A stretch of DNA of 64,000 nt from Pelomicrobium methylotrophicum (lineage in GTDB: Bacteria; Pseudomonadota; Gammaproteobacteria; Burkholderiales; UBA6910): the NCBI RefSeq assembly GCF_008014345.1, contig NZ_VPFL01000013.1, positions 1-64,000 on the forward strand. Reading direction: 5' to 3'. A model generated the notes under the pieces. It saw only the letters and a program-made list of their open reading frames with translations. It ran no database searches and was not told where the DNA came from. This document shows, piece after piece, positions 1 to 7,799 of this stretch. Numbering within the stretch: position 1 is the first letter of the stretch; every line of letters starts with the position of its first letter. The position numbers and the translations under genes were made by a program.

Positions 1-6
1 TCGCCC

Positions 7-321
7 TCAGGGTTTCTGCTTGGCGAAATACTCGGCGATGCGCTTAAGCTGCTCGTCGCTGTAGCCCTTGGCATGCTGGTGCATCACCGTGGCCGGCCGC
101 GAGCCATCCTTGAAGGCCTTGAGGGCCCCATAAAGCTCCTGCTTGGGCCGGCCCGCCAGCACCGGCATCGCCCCCACCGCGCGCCCCTCGGTGCCATGAC
201 AGGCCGCACAGCTCGCCGCCCAACCGCGGGCCTGAAGGTCTTCGGCGGCACCGGCGGCCGCGGGCCAAAGCACGAGCGGGACAGCGAGCCACGCTGCGCT
301 TTTTTCAAGACGGAATCCCAT
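7..321 (-). CDS. Periplasmic class I cytochrome c
   Basis: A 104-residue single-haem cytochrome c that should act in the periplasm as a soluble electron carrier. A signal peptide (hydrophobic core about residues 9-23) precedes the haem motif CAACH at 38-42; Met80 in the PATVMHQ stretch is the probable sixth ligand. The RPATVMHQ and AKGYSDEQ pattern resembles the small cytochrome associated with flavocytochrome c sulfide dehydrogenase. The ATG follows a good AGAGGAG ribosome site. Transcription runs off the left edge, so a flavoprotein partner, if present, is not visible. It is divergent from thiocyanate dehydrogenase, whose electrons go to cytochrome c in known systems; that this protein is the acceptor is inference. 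Confidence 0.85.
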   Translation of the reverse strand: MGFRLEKSAAWLAVPLVLWPAAAGAAEDLQARGWAASCAACHGTEGRAVGAMPVLAGRPKQELYGALKAFKDGSRPATVMHQHAKGYSDEQLKRIAEYFAKQKP

Positions 322-624
322 GGTGCACTCCTCTTCTAGTAGTTGACAGGTTATTGATCAAGTTTTTTGCGACAGACAGCGAACCAGGTCCGCGATGGGC
401 GGATGCTTTAAAAATATCGGCGTTTCATACAACGCTGTCAATGATCGGATTCTTGATTGCAAATAAAACACTGTTATATCGCCGTCTCGCCTGTCGGAAC
501 AGAGAATGCTGCGACGGTGACCGGCCACGGATTCGCGGACAACTCGATCACGCCGTCTTCCCCGGATCAGCGATACCGCCACTGTCATCTCTGCCAGCAC
601 CCGTCACGCACACGCCTGCCGCGC

Positions 625-660
625 TTTTCATTTTGAAAAACGACATTTTCAAACTGGAAA
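625..660 (+). promoter_or_regulatory. Tandem dyads, candidate activator (enhancer) sites
   Basis: Two copies of one inverted repeat: TTTTCA-TTT-TGAAAA at 625-639 (perfect) and TTTTCA-AAC-TGGAAA at 646-660 (one mismatch). Their centres are 21 bp apart, two helical turns, so both face the same side of the DNA. They lie about 110-145 bp upstream of the -24/-12 element, the usual place for an NtrC-type enhancer. The activator encoded at 9385-10752 is the obvious candidate to bind here (inference). Confidence 0.6.
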
Positions 661-770
661 GGAGTTCCCCGACCGCCAGCGCGACCTCCTCTCCCATCGA
701 ATTTAACCAACCATTTGATTTTTCCAGGCCGTCCTCGGGTGGCCGAAGACCAGATTAAGATCGCAGTCGC

Positions 771-787
771 TTGGCATGACGCTTGCA
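771..787 (+). promoter_or_regulatory. Sigma54 (-24/-12) promoter of thiocyanate dehydrogenase
   Basis: TTGGCATGACGCTTGCA matches the consensus YTGGCACGRNNNTTGCW at every fixed position but one (T for C), with correct GG to GC spacing. The start point would lie near 799, leaving about 60 nt of leader before the ATG at 861. A sigma54 promoter needs an AAA+ activator, and one is encoded in the same cluster. Confidence 0.8.
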
Positions 788-860
788 AAATGCATGACAG
801 CATGCGGCACAGGCCGGATGCAAAAGACGCATCGTAGACGCCAAGGAAAAGGAGGGGTAG

Positions 861-2402
861 ATGGGAAACAGACTCAGCCAGAAGCGACGAGACTTTCTTA
901 AAACCGTCGGCGTCGGTGCAGGCGCGGCCGTCGCTGGCGCCACAGGCGGCACGCTGCTTCCTGCGGGCGGACTGCTGGTCAGAGAAGCCCATGCCGCAAG
1001 AACCACCAAAATTGAAGAGTTCTACGCCCAGTTCGGCAAGTACATCCTGCTCGTTCCAGGCAAATTCACAGGGACGGTGGCTGCCCACGATCTATCGACC
1101 GGCCGAACGCTGGCGTGGTTGGCGGGGTGGAACTACGGGGACACCAACCCGATCATGCACCACATGGCCGCCTTCCCCTCGCCGGATCCCTACAAAGGCT
1201 TCGAGTTCATCGTCAACACTCAGGGAGGTAAAAACCTTTTTATCTATGGCATCCCGACCACGGTCAAGGAGCCAGGGGAAGGCTTCAACATTTACCGTGT
1301 GCGCTACGATGGCACCAAGTTCAACTTGGTCAGCAATATCGCGGAAAAAACCGGTCTCGGCCTGGGTGTACACGTGACGGCGACGCCCGATGGAAAGGGC
1401 TTCGCCGTGGCCGACGGCCAAAAAGACATTTTTGCCGAGTTTGACCTCGCCACCGAGTCGGTGCGCACCGCCTTTCTAGTGGACTGGAAACCCAACAACT
1501 CGGACCTCAAACGGGCCTGGTTGGAAGGCGGCACCATGACGATCACGCGGCTGAAACCGACGCTACCCGGCGGCAAGTACGACTACACGGGCACCAAGGG
1601 CTGCAAGATCGACTGGGAGTTGGTCCCAGGCGGTGAGCTGTTCTTGGAGGAAGGCAAGGTCACCGGTACTCGCCAGACCAATGTCGTCGCCTTGGATGCC
1701 TTCGTCTACGATCCACGGGGCCGTTGGGGCGCGCTTTCCGCCCGTCTGCCAGGGGTGGCCATTATCTTCGACCGGCAAGACTGGGAGCCGGTGGTCGCCT
1801 TGGTCGGCGCCAAGGGTGAACCCTCTTCGTTGCCGGTGAAAAAAGTGGCTTCCGACACCTGGGAAATCAAGATGGATAAGGTCGTCACGCCGGCGCACCA
1901 GGCTGGCTTCTCGCCCGACGGAAAGAACTTTCTGTTCATGAACGGTGTGCGCCAGAACAACATCATGGTGTGGGATACCTCCAACCATGCCGACCCCACC
2001 AAGTGGACCAAGAAGGCCGTGGTGGAAGATCCTGGCTGGCGTGGCTCCTATCCGAACACTTTCCACATGGTGTTCACGCCGGACGGTAGGAAAGTATATG
2101 TGACCTTGTGGTGGCCGTCACCGACGCCGAATGGCATCGCAGTCGTCGACGCTAGGAACTGGAAGCTCCTTAAGTCCGTGGATATCGGCCCGGACATGCA
2201 TACTTTGGCCATCACCTACGACGGAAAATACGTGGTAGGCGTGTTCAGCGGCTATCAGAAAACCGCGTCCGGCATCGTGATCATGGACACCAAGAGCGAC
2301 GAGGTCGTCGGAATCCTGCCGAGCGTAGGCGGCCATCACGATTGCGTGATCGTGCCCAAAACTGTCGAAGATCTACGCTGCAGCCGTTGCACGACCACTT
2401 AA
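861..2402 (+). CDS. tcdh: Thiocyanate dehydrogenase (Tat-exported copper enzyme)
   Basis: A 513-residue periplasmic enzyme expected to oxidise thiocyanate to cyanate and elemental sulfur, passing two electrons to cytochrome c. A twin-arginine signal (KRRDFLKT, residues 8-15) with AHA cleavage near 43-46 precedes a beta-propeller related in fold to nitrous oxide reductase. The trinuclear copper ligands I recall from the Thioalkalivibrio paradoxus enzyme (H135, H206, H381, H437, H482, H528) map with one constant offset of 35 to H100, H171, H346, H402, H447 and H493. The catalytic K103, E288 and D314 map to K68, E253 and D279. The start has an AAGGAGGG ribosome site. It heads a co-directional cluster and has a sigma54-type promoter. 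Reference numbering is from memory, but the fit at nine positions is strong. Confidence 0.93.
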   Translation: MGNRLSQKRRDFLKTVGVGAGAAVAGATGGTLLPAGGLLVREAHAARTTKIEEFYAQFGKYILLVPGKFTGTVAAHDLSTGRTLAWLAGWNYGDTNPIMHHMAAFPSPDPYKGFEFIVNTQGGKNLFIYGIPTTVKEPGEGFNIYRVRYDGTKFNLVSNIAEKTGLGLGVHVTATPDGKGFAVADGQKDIFAEFDLATESVRTAFLVDWKPNNSDLKRAWLEGGTMTITRLKPTLPGGKYDYTGTKGCKIDWELVPGGELFLEEGKVTGTRQTNVVALDAFVYDPRGRWGALSARLPGVAIIFDRQDWEPVVALVGAKGEPSSLPVKKVASDTWEIKMDKVVTPAHQAGFSPDGKNFLFMNGVRQNNIMVWDTSNHADPTKWTKKAVVEDPGWRGSYPNTFHMVFTPDGRKVYVTLWWPSPTPNGIAVVDARNWKLLKSVDIGPDMHTLAITYDGKYVVGVFSGYQKTASGIVIMDTKSDEVVGILPSVGGHHDCVIVPKTVEDLRCSRCTTT

Positions 2403-2524
2403 AGCTAAAGCGAAATCTCCTCCATGCCGCTGGGTAGCGCTCTCTACTCACGGCCCTCCTCGGGCCCGCGCCCGACCAAAGTATCTCGCGAGGCGGTGCG
2501 CGGGCTTATTTTTGTCTTTCCTCC

Positions 2525-3730
2525 ATGGAACTCCTCGCCCTCGCGCTCAAGAACTTGAGGCGCAAGCCTTTCCGCACCTTCGCGCTAGCACTGGCCGTCG
2601 CGGTAGCCGGCGGAGCGATTTTTTCCACTTCCACCGTCATGTGGGGTGTCGAGCGCAGCCTGCAACGGGGTTTCTCCCGTTTTGGCGCCGATATTTTGGT
2701 GGTTCCCCGGGGAGCGCTTGTCAGCATGAAGTCAGCGCTGCTGACGGGCGAGCCCTCCGCCTTTTACATGAAAGCGTCATTAATGGACGAAATCCGATCC
2801 ATTTCAGGCGTTGCCAGAGTTTCGCCTCAAGTGTTTCTGACCTCTGCCGAAGGCGACCATTGCATCATTGGTAACGCGTTCCTGATTGGTTTTGATCCCG
2901 CCACCGATTTCACCGTGATGCCATGGCTTTTGCAAAAGCTCAAGCGACCGCTGACGGAAAACGACGCCATCGTAGGCGGCAACAACCCCTACCAGCTGGG
3001 AGAGACCGTCTATTTCTACGGGCAGACCTTCAACGTATATGGAAAGCTGGAGCGGACCGGCATCGGGCTCTACGACAACGCGATCTTTATTCACATCGAA
3101 AAGGCCTACCAGTTGTTGGAATTGTCCAAGCAGTTTTCGGACGCTCCGCCCATGGGATTTGCTCGAGGCGATGTGTCAGCCTTCCTCGTCCAAGTGAGCA
3201 ACACTGCCAACGTCAACGCAGTACGCTTCATCCTCAGCCGCAATCCCGCGGTCAAAGTGGTAACCGCGGGCAACATCGTCACCTCCGTCCGCCAGAACCT
3301 AGCGGCCTTGTTCAGCGGCACGCTCATTTTGAGCGCCGTTCTCATTGTCGGCAATGCCCTTATGATCAGCGCCATTTTCTCTTCCATCATCAATGAGCGG
3401 AGAAAAGAGCTGGGGCTGCTGCGCGCTCTGGGGGCGAAGAAAAAGACGATCTTTCGCCTGTTCGTCTCTGAGTCCGGCCTGTTGACCACTTTGGGTGGCC
3501 TGGTCGGGGTGGTGATCGGGGTCGTCCTCTTGCGAGCGTACGCGCACACCATCGGCTTTCACCTCGAATCCATGAATATTCCGTTTTTATGGCCACCTTG
3601 GCCCCATGTCGGGCTGGTCGCGTTGGCCAGCGTTTTACTTTCGCTCCTCGTCGGGTTGATCGGCGCTGCGTATCCGGCGTTGGCGGGAAGCCGGATGGAG
3701 CCCTATGACGCGATCCGGTCCGGAGAATGA
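2525..3730 (+). CDS. FtsX/MacB-type ABC permease
   Basis: A 401-residue inner-membrane permease of the FtsX/MacB/LolC type. One TM helix (about 13-35) is followed by a large periplasmic domain (about 40-255) and three C-terminal TM helices (about 262-290, 315-340, 360-385). The motif ERRKELGLLRALGAKK just after the second helix is typical of FtsX-like coupling segments. It overlaps the next gene, its ATPase, by 4 nt. Transporters of this class usually move or extract envelope substrates rather than import solutes. In this cluster it may help mature or protect the copper enzyme, as NosDFY does for nitrous oxide reductase. That role is inference. Confidence 0.85.
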   Translation: MELLALALKNLRRKPFRTFALALAVAVAGGAIFSTSTVMWGVERSLQRGFSRFGADILVVPRGALVSMKSALLTGEPSAFYMKASLMDEIRSISGVARVSPQVFLTSAEGDHCIIGNAFLIGFDPATDFTVMPWLLQKLKRPLTENDAIVGGNNPYQLGETVYFYGQTFNVYGKLERTGIGLYDNAIFIHIEKAYQLLELSKQFSDAPPMGFARGDVSAFLVQVSNTANVNAVRFILSRNPAVKVVTAGNIVTSVRQNLAALFSGTLILSAVLIVGNALMISAIFSSIINERRKELGLLRALGAKKKTIFRLFVSESGLLTTLGGLVGVVIGVVLLRAYAHTIGFHLESMNIPFLWPPWPHVGLVALASVLLSLLVGLIGAAYPALAGSRMEPYDAIRSGE

Positions 3731-4431
3731 TGATCCAGCTCAAGGACGTCTGGCGCGTATACATGGTGGGCGACCATGCCATCGAGGCGGTGCGTGGAGT
3801 AAGTCTGGCCATCGCATCAGGAGAGTTCGTCGCCATCGTGGGCCACTCTGGCAGCGGCAAGTCCACCCTGCTCAGCTTGATGGGAGGTCTGGCGCGGCCC
3901 ATGCGAGGCGCGGTTCTCTTTGATTCGGCAAACCTGTGGGCGCTCAGCGACGATGAGCGTTCGGAGATCCGGAACAAAAAAATCGGGTTCGTTTTCCAGT
4001 TCGCGAGTCTGATCCCGACCTTGGACGCACTCGACAACGTGGTTTTGCCCTACATGTTTTCCTCATGGGAGCGTCGAAAAACAGATATTTACGAGGAAGC
4101 GCGCGAGCTACTGGTCATGGTGGGCCTTGAAGACAAGCTGCACGCTTATCCCAACGAACTTTCGGGAGGCCAGCAACGGCGCGTCGCCATTGCGCGGGCT
4201 CTTATCAATCATCCCGCCGTGATCTTGGCAGACGAGCCAACAGGTGACCTGGATGAAGAAACAGAAGCTGATGTGATCAAGCTCCTACTGGAGGCCCGGC
4301 GCCGCTACGGCTCGGCGCTGGTTTTGGTGACGCATAACCGCAACCTCGCCCACACCGCAGATCGACTGTTGCACATGAAGAACGGGAGCCTCATTTATGA
4401 AGATCTACGAAATCGCTCTGCGAGAAATTAG
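3727..4431 (+). CDS. ABC transporter ATP-binding protein (LolD/MacB type)
   Basis: A 234-residue cytoplasmic ATPase. It has Walker A GHSGSGKST (about 40-48), the signature LSGGQQRR, Walker B VILADEPTGDLD and a switch histidine in LVLVTHN. It is the size and type of LolD or the MacB nucleotide-binding domain. Its start overlaps the stop of the upstream permease (ATGA) and its end overlaps the next permease by 35 nt, so the three should be translationally coupled. It most likely powers the permease encoded at 2525-3730, the one encoded at 4397-5611, or a mixed pair. Confidence 0.9.
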   Translation: MMIQLKDVWRVYMVGDHAIEAVRGVSLAIASGEFVAIVGHSGSGKSTLLSLMGGLARPMRGAVLFDSANLWALSDDERSEIRNKKIGFVFQFASLIPTLDALDNVVLPYMFSSWERRKTDIYEEARELLVMVGLEDKLHAYPNELSGGQQRRVAIARALINHPAVILADEPTGDLDEETEADVIKLLLEARRRYGSALVLVTHNRNLAHTADRLLHMKNGSLIYEDLRNRSARN

Positions 4432-5611
4432 ACGCCGCAAGCTCAGAACCCTGTATACCGCAAGCAGCATTGTGATCTCGATTGCTCTTTTGGTGGGGAC
4501 CGTCCTGGTGGGGGCCGCTGGTCAGAAAGACCTAATGCTCACCATCACACGGTATGGCCACAGCCTGACCATCTTTCCCGCCACGAGCGCCGAGGTCAGC
4601 CTGCAGCGATTCGGTATCGGCAGCGGCCACTACATCCCCGAGGAGGCAATTCCGGAAATCAAACGCGTCTATGACCATGCGATTCGCGCCGGCTGGCAAA
4701 AGAAAGGCGGCTTAGTCCTGGATGGAGGAACCATCGGAGGCGTAGATAACTTCCAAGAAGCCATTTTCGCTCCACGGCTCTATGAAGAAACTACCCTGCA
4801 GGGACGGCGCGTGGTGGTGGCTGGCTTGCTGCCAGACGCCGAGTACAAGGCGCGTTTCTGGTGGGAGGTGGACGACGGGCGCCTGATCAACGGTCGGAAC
4901 GAAGTCATGGTCGGCAAGGTCTTTGCAGATGTAACGGGCGTCAAGGTCGGTGACGTATTGGATATTAACGGCCACGTCATGAAGATCGCCGGCATCCTGC
5001 GAGAAACCGACTCTCCAGACGATTACATGGTGTTTGGTGAGCTGCGTACCATCCAGCAGGTCTTCGGCAAACAAGGGTTGGTGTCGCTCGTTAATGTTCG
5101 CGCGATGTGCAACTACTGTCCGGTAGGCGAGGCCGAGCTCGCCATCAACCAGAAGGTCGTTGGGGTACGGGCCACCTCTCAGCGGGAAATCGCCACCGCC
5201 CAGCACAAAATCTTTCGCAATGTCACGGGTGTCATTCTGGGACTCGTGCTTCTTTCCCTCATCATCGCCTGTATGGCGGTGTTCAATATGGTTCTCGGCA
5301 CCATCCATAACCGGATCCGAGAAGTGGGTCTGCTCAAGGTCCTGGGTGCCTCCCGTGGGCAGCTCCTGCGGCTGTTCACGTACGAGGCGCTGTTCGTCGG
5401 TATGGTGGGCGGAGTGATCGGCTATGCAGCGGGGCATCTGTTGGCGGTAACCGTGGGACCCTGGCTGCTGCCGTCGGCACCGATCGAGACCCGCTGGTGG
5501 TATCCGCTGGCCGCCGTCGCCATCGCCACTTTGACCAGCGTGGCGGCAACGCTCTATCCCGCGCTCCACGTCTCCCGCATCCGGGCGGTGGAAGCCTTCG
5601 GTGCGCTGTAA
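4397..5611 (+). CDS. FtsX/MacB-type ABC permease with periplasmic CxxC
   Basis: A 404-residue permease with the same plan as the first: N-terminal TM helix (about 19-40), periplasmic domain, and three TM helices (about 278-305, 325-350, 370-395), with IREVGLLKVLGASRGQ after the second helix. The start lies inside the preceding ATPase gene, and IYEIALREIRRRKLRT is the typical FtsX-like N-terminus, which supports it. The periplasmic domain contains MCNYCPVGE, a CxxC pair near residue 240 that the first permease lacks. It could bind metal or form a disulfide. Beside a trinuclear copper enzyme a copper-related role is attractive but unproven. Confidence 0.85.
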   Translation: MKIYEIALREIRRRKLRTLYTASSIVISIALLVGTVLVGAAGQKDLMLTITRYGHSLTIFPATSAEVSLQRFGIGSGHYIPEEAIPEIKRVYDHAIRAGWQKKGGLVLDGGTIGGVDNFQEAIFAPRLYEETTLQGRRVVVAGLLPDAEYKARFWWEVDDGRLINGRNEVMVGKVFADVTGVKVGDVLDINGHVMKIAGILRETDSPDDYMVFGELRTIQQVFGKQGLVSLVNVRAMCNYCPVGEAELAINQKVVGVRATSQREIATAQHKIFRNVTGVILGLVLLSLIIACMAVFNMVLGTIHNRIREVGLLKVLGASRGQLLRLFTYEALFVGMVGGVIGYAAGHLLAVTVGPWLLPSAPIETRWWYPLAAVAIATLTSVAATLYPALHVSRIRAVEAFGAL

Positions 5612-5623
5612 GGGAGAGGCAAC

Positions 5624-6319
5624 ATGGCGGAATCCCTCGCTGTCTTACGCAATGTGGAGAAGAACTATCCCACCGCCAACGGAGCGGTCGTAGCGCTTTC
5701 GAAGATTACCCTAGAGATCAGCCGCCACGATTACCTTTGCCTCATGGGGCCGTCCGGGTCTGGCAAAACCACGTTGCTCAATATACTGGGCGGCATCGAC
5801 CAGCCCAACGCGGGCGAAGTCTTCCTCGACGGGCAACGCATCGACAAGTTGTCGGAGCAAGAGCTGCTCCCGATCCGCCGCAGGAAAGTAGCCTACGTGT
5901 TCCAGGAAGCACGGCTCATGCCGTCCCTCACTGCCCTGGAAAACGTGCTCCTACCCTCGGCCTTCGCTGGCGGTGACGACAAGCAAACGCAAGAGCGGGC
6001 GCTTGCTCTGTTGAGGAAAGTCGGGTTGGAAAAGCGCGCCCATCATCTGGCGCACCAGCTTTCCGGGGGCGAGGCTCAGCGGGTCTGCATCGCCCGGGCC
6101 CTGCTCAACCGGCCGCTGCTGATCCTGGCGGATGAGCCTACCGGCAATCTCGATCACGCCACCCGGCTGGAGATCGTGAGGCTGCTGGAGAACATCTACG
6201 AAGAAGGCGGTACGGTGGTCATGGTCACCCATGATCCTGAGCTGGGCCGCCGGGCCCGGCGGAGAATAGTCATCCACGACGGCAGGATTCAAGAGGAGGC
6301 CTCGGACTTATTCGCTTGA
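5624..6319 (+). CDS. ABC transporter ATP-binding protein (LolD/MacB type)
   Basis: A 231-residue ATPase with Walker A GPSGSGKTT (about 43-51), signature LSGGEAQRV, Walker B LLILADEPTGNLD and switch histidine in VMVTHD. It begins 12 nt after the second permease stops, with GGGAGAGG as ribosome site. It is the second ATPase of the cluster and most simply pairs with the permease at 4397-5611, giving two parallel permease/ATPase pairs. The two ATPases are clearly different in sequence, so this is not a recent duplication. Confidence 0.9.
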   Translation: MAESLAVLRNVEKNYPTANGAVVALSKITLEISRHDYLCLMGPSGSGKTTLLNILGGIDQPNAGEVFLDGQRIDKLSEQELLPIRRRKVAYVFQEARLMPSLTALENVLLPSAFAGGDDKQTQERALALLRKVGLEKRAHHLAHQLSGGEAQRVCIARALLNRPLLILADEPTGNLDHATRLEIVRLLENIYEEGGTVVMVTHDPELGRRARRRIVIHDGRIQEEASDLFA

Positions 6320-6344
6320 GGCCGGGGAGAGGAGTAATTTTCCG

Positions 6345-7022
6345 ATGGACCGGGTGCCTGGGACCATTTCTCTGCCGGTGGAAAACCGCCGTCGACGCCG
6401 CCATCGTCGGGCCCTTCTCGCCGCCGTCCTTGCCGCAACCGGCGCACTCATCGGCGCGGATCTCCTGGTGAGCTATTACCAGGAACGCCTACTGGCGAGC
6501 CGCAATGAGGCCAGAACCAGGCTTGAAAGGCTCGCCTGGTTTCATCTCCGGGCAGACGTTCAGGACATCACCTACACTCCCGACGGCAAATACCGGCTCG
6601 TGCTGTGGATGGAAAACGCTTTTCCCGAGCAAGCGCTGTACGTGATGGTTCCCACGGTGCGTGCCTTCGTCCAGGTTGGACCTCAATGGAAGGAGGTATC
6701 CATTTCAGCGCCAGCGGACACCCGGCTAACCGAAGGTATGGTGATTCCTCTCCGAGAGAGGATCACCCTAGAGAGGATCGTGGATATCCAGGTGAAGGAC
6801 TACTTCGAGCTCCTGCCCGGCTATATGCACGTAAAGTTCGACAACACCATGTTGATCGCCCTAGGTCCAGAGCCCAAGGACGAAAATGAAATCGTGGAGC
6901 GCACCGACAACTACTACGTGCATTTGAAGCCTTACGACGCGGACGATGAGCGGCTACGCCAGCTCAATAGGTTCCATCCCAGTATGCCGGTTCCCATCTA
7001 CATCGGCATGCCGCCGCACTAG
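6345..7022 (+). CDS. Membrane-anchored protein of unknown function
   Basis: A 225-residue protein I do not recognise. A basic N-terminus (RRRRHRR, about 15-21) precedes one TM helix (about 22-44), so the remaining 180 residues should be periplasmic. The soluble part is rich in beta-strand-like stretches, with no cysteine pair or obvious catalytic motif. It sits between the ABC genes and a lipoprotein gene in the same direction, with 25- and 32-nt gaps. It is probably an envelope partner of the transporters or of thiocyanate dehydrogenase; that rests on position only. Confidence 0.7.
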   Translation: MDRVPGTISLPVENRRRRRHRRALLAAVLAATGALIGADLLVSYYQERLLASRNEARTRLERLAWFHLRADVQDITYTPDGKYRLVLWMENAFPEQALYVMVPTVRAFVQVGPQWKEVSISAPADTRLTEGMVIPLRERITLERIVDIQVKDYFELLPGYMHVKFDNTMLIALGPEPKDENEIVERTDNYYVHLKPYDADDERLRQLNRFHPSMPVPIYIGMPPH

Positions 7023-7054
7023 GCGGATTTCACCGACCTAACCAAGAAGTCGCC

Positions 7055-7573
7055 ATGGGCTCCTTTCTAGCAGCTTCTCTCTTCCTGATAGCCCTCATGG
7101 TATCGGGCTGCAGTTCCGGCGAGGGACCCCTGGAAATAAAAGTCTACCGCACCTACATCGCGGCACAGGTTCAGGACGCTACACCGGCAGTGATGAGTGT
7201 CGAAGTGGAGTTAGAAAATCGAGGGAAAGAGGCAATACATCTCGACTATGGCTCAGTGCAGCTCATCACCCTTGGAGGAGAGCGCCAATCATTGCGCGTA
7301 TTTCTTCAGGCCCTCAAGCAACGGAAGAAAGGTGCCTCATCTTCGGATCAGGAAGCCTTGTTTCGAGTCCTGGAAAAAGTCGGCGTTGATCAACAACAAC
7401 TCCAGGCGCTCGCTGAAGACGTGGTAGAAATCCCGCCTGGGCACAGAATCAAGCGGATATTCCCATTCAGCCTGCACACGAAGACGACGCAGGGTACGTT
7501 GGAACTGAGGTACCACGACATGGCCAGCGATCGGGTGTTTCATTTGAGAAAGAAGATCTATCTTCAAGGTTGA
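7055..7573 (+). CDS. Putative lipoprotein of unknown function
   Basis: A 172-residue protein with a lipoprotein signal: hydrophobic stretch 5-16 and lipobox VSGC with acylated Cys19. The mature part begins SSGEG and looks like a beta-rich domain; it has no further cysteines or recognisable motif. It is the last structural gene of the thiocyanate cluster, 32 nt after the one-TM protein and ahead of a 226-nt gap before the sensor kinase. Asp is absent at position +2, so outer-membrane sorting is expected. Confidence 0.7.
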   Translation: MGSFLAASLFLIALMVSGCSSGEGPLEIKVYRTYIAAQVQDATPAVMSVEVELENRGKEAIHLDYGSVQLITLGGERQSLRVFLQALKQRKKGASSSDQEALFRVLEKVGVDQQQLQALAEDVVEIPPGHRIKRIFPFSLHTKTTQGTLELRYHDMASDRVFHLRKKIYLQG

Positions 7574-7692
7574 GCCGTGGCGGACGCCGAGCCTTTTGCG
7601 CGCCATGCCAAACCCACCTACGTGGTGCCAGGCCCGACTGAAGCCAAGTGACACGGATCCTTGGTTTGACGACCCTTCAGCCCAGGATGCCC

Positions 7693-7730
7693 TGCCACCC
7701 GCCATTGTTGGCGCTTTTAAGAGGGTGGCA
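7693..7730 (+). other. Inverted repeat in the gap before the sensor kinase
   Basis: TGCCACCC (7693-7700) and GGGTGGCA (7723-7730) form an 8-bp perfect inverted repeat with a 22-nt loop, in the 226-nt gap between the lipoprotein and kinase genes. There is no T-run after it, so it is a poor terminator; an operator or mRNA structure is possible. I see no other feature in this gap. Confidence 0.3.
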
Positions 7731-7799
7731 TGAAACCCCTGTCGTTAACAGTAAAATCCTAAAAAAAGAGTGCGAAATACAGGCTGTATTTGAATATTA

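Larger units (their letters stand above)
322..860. other. Divergent intergenic region (cytochrome c / thiocyanate dehydrogenase)
   Basis: A 539-nt gap between divergent genes. Reading frames here overlap on both strands and show no recognisable protein, so I call no gene. It holds the enhancer-like dyads and the sigma54-type promoter listed separately. The stretch nearest the cytochrome gene is AT-rich and should contain that gene's promoter, but I see no clear -35/-10 pair. Confidence 0.6.

Noticed and set aside
352-359. TTGATCAA as an FNR/Crp-type site
   Set aside because: FNR needs TTGAT and ATCAA separated by four bases; here the halves are fused, so it does not fit.
354-1088. Open frames on both strands in the gap before thiocyanate dehydrogenase
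   Set aside because: They overlap each other and the promoter elements, show no family similarity or ribosome sites, and look like chance frames in GC-rich DNA.
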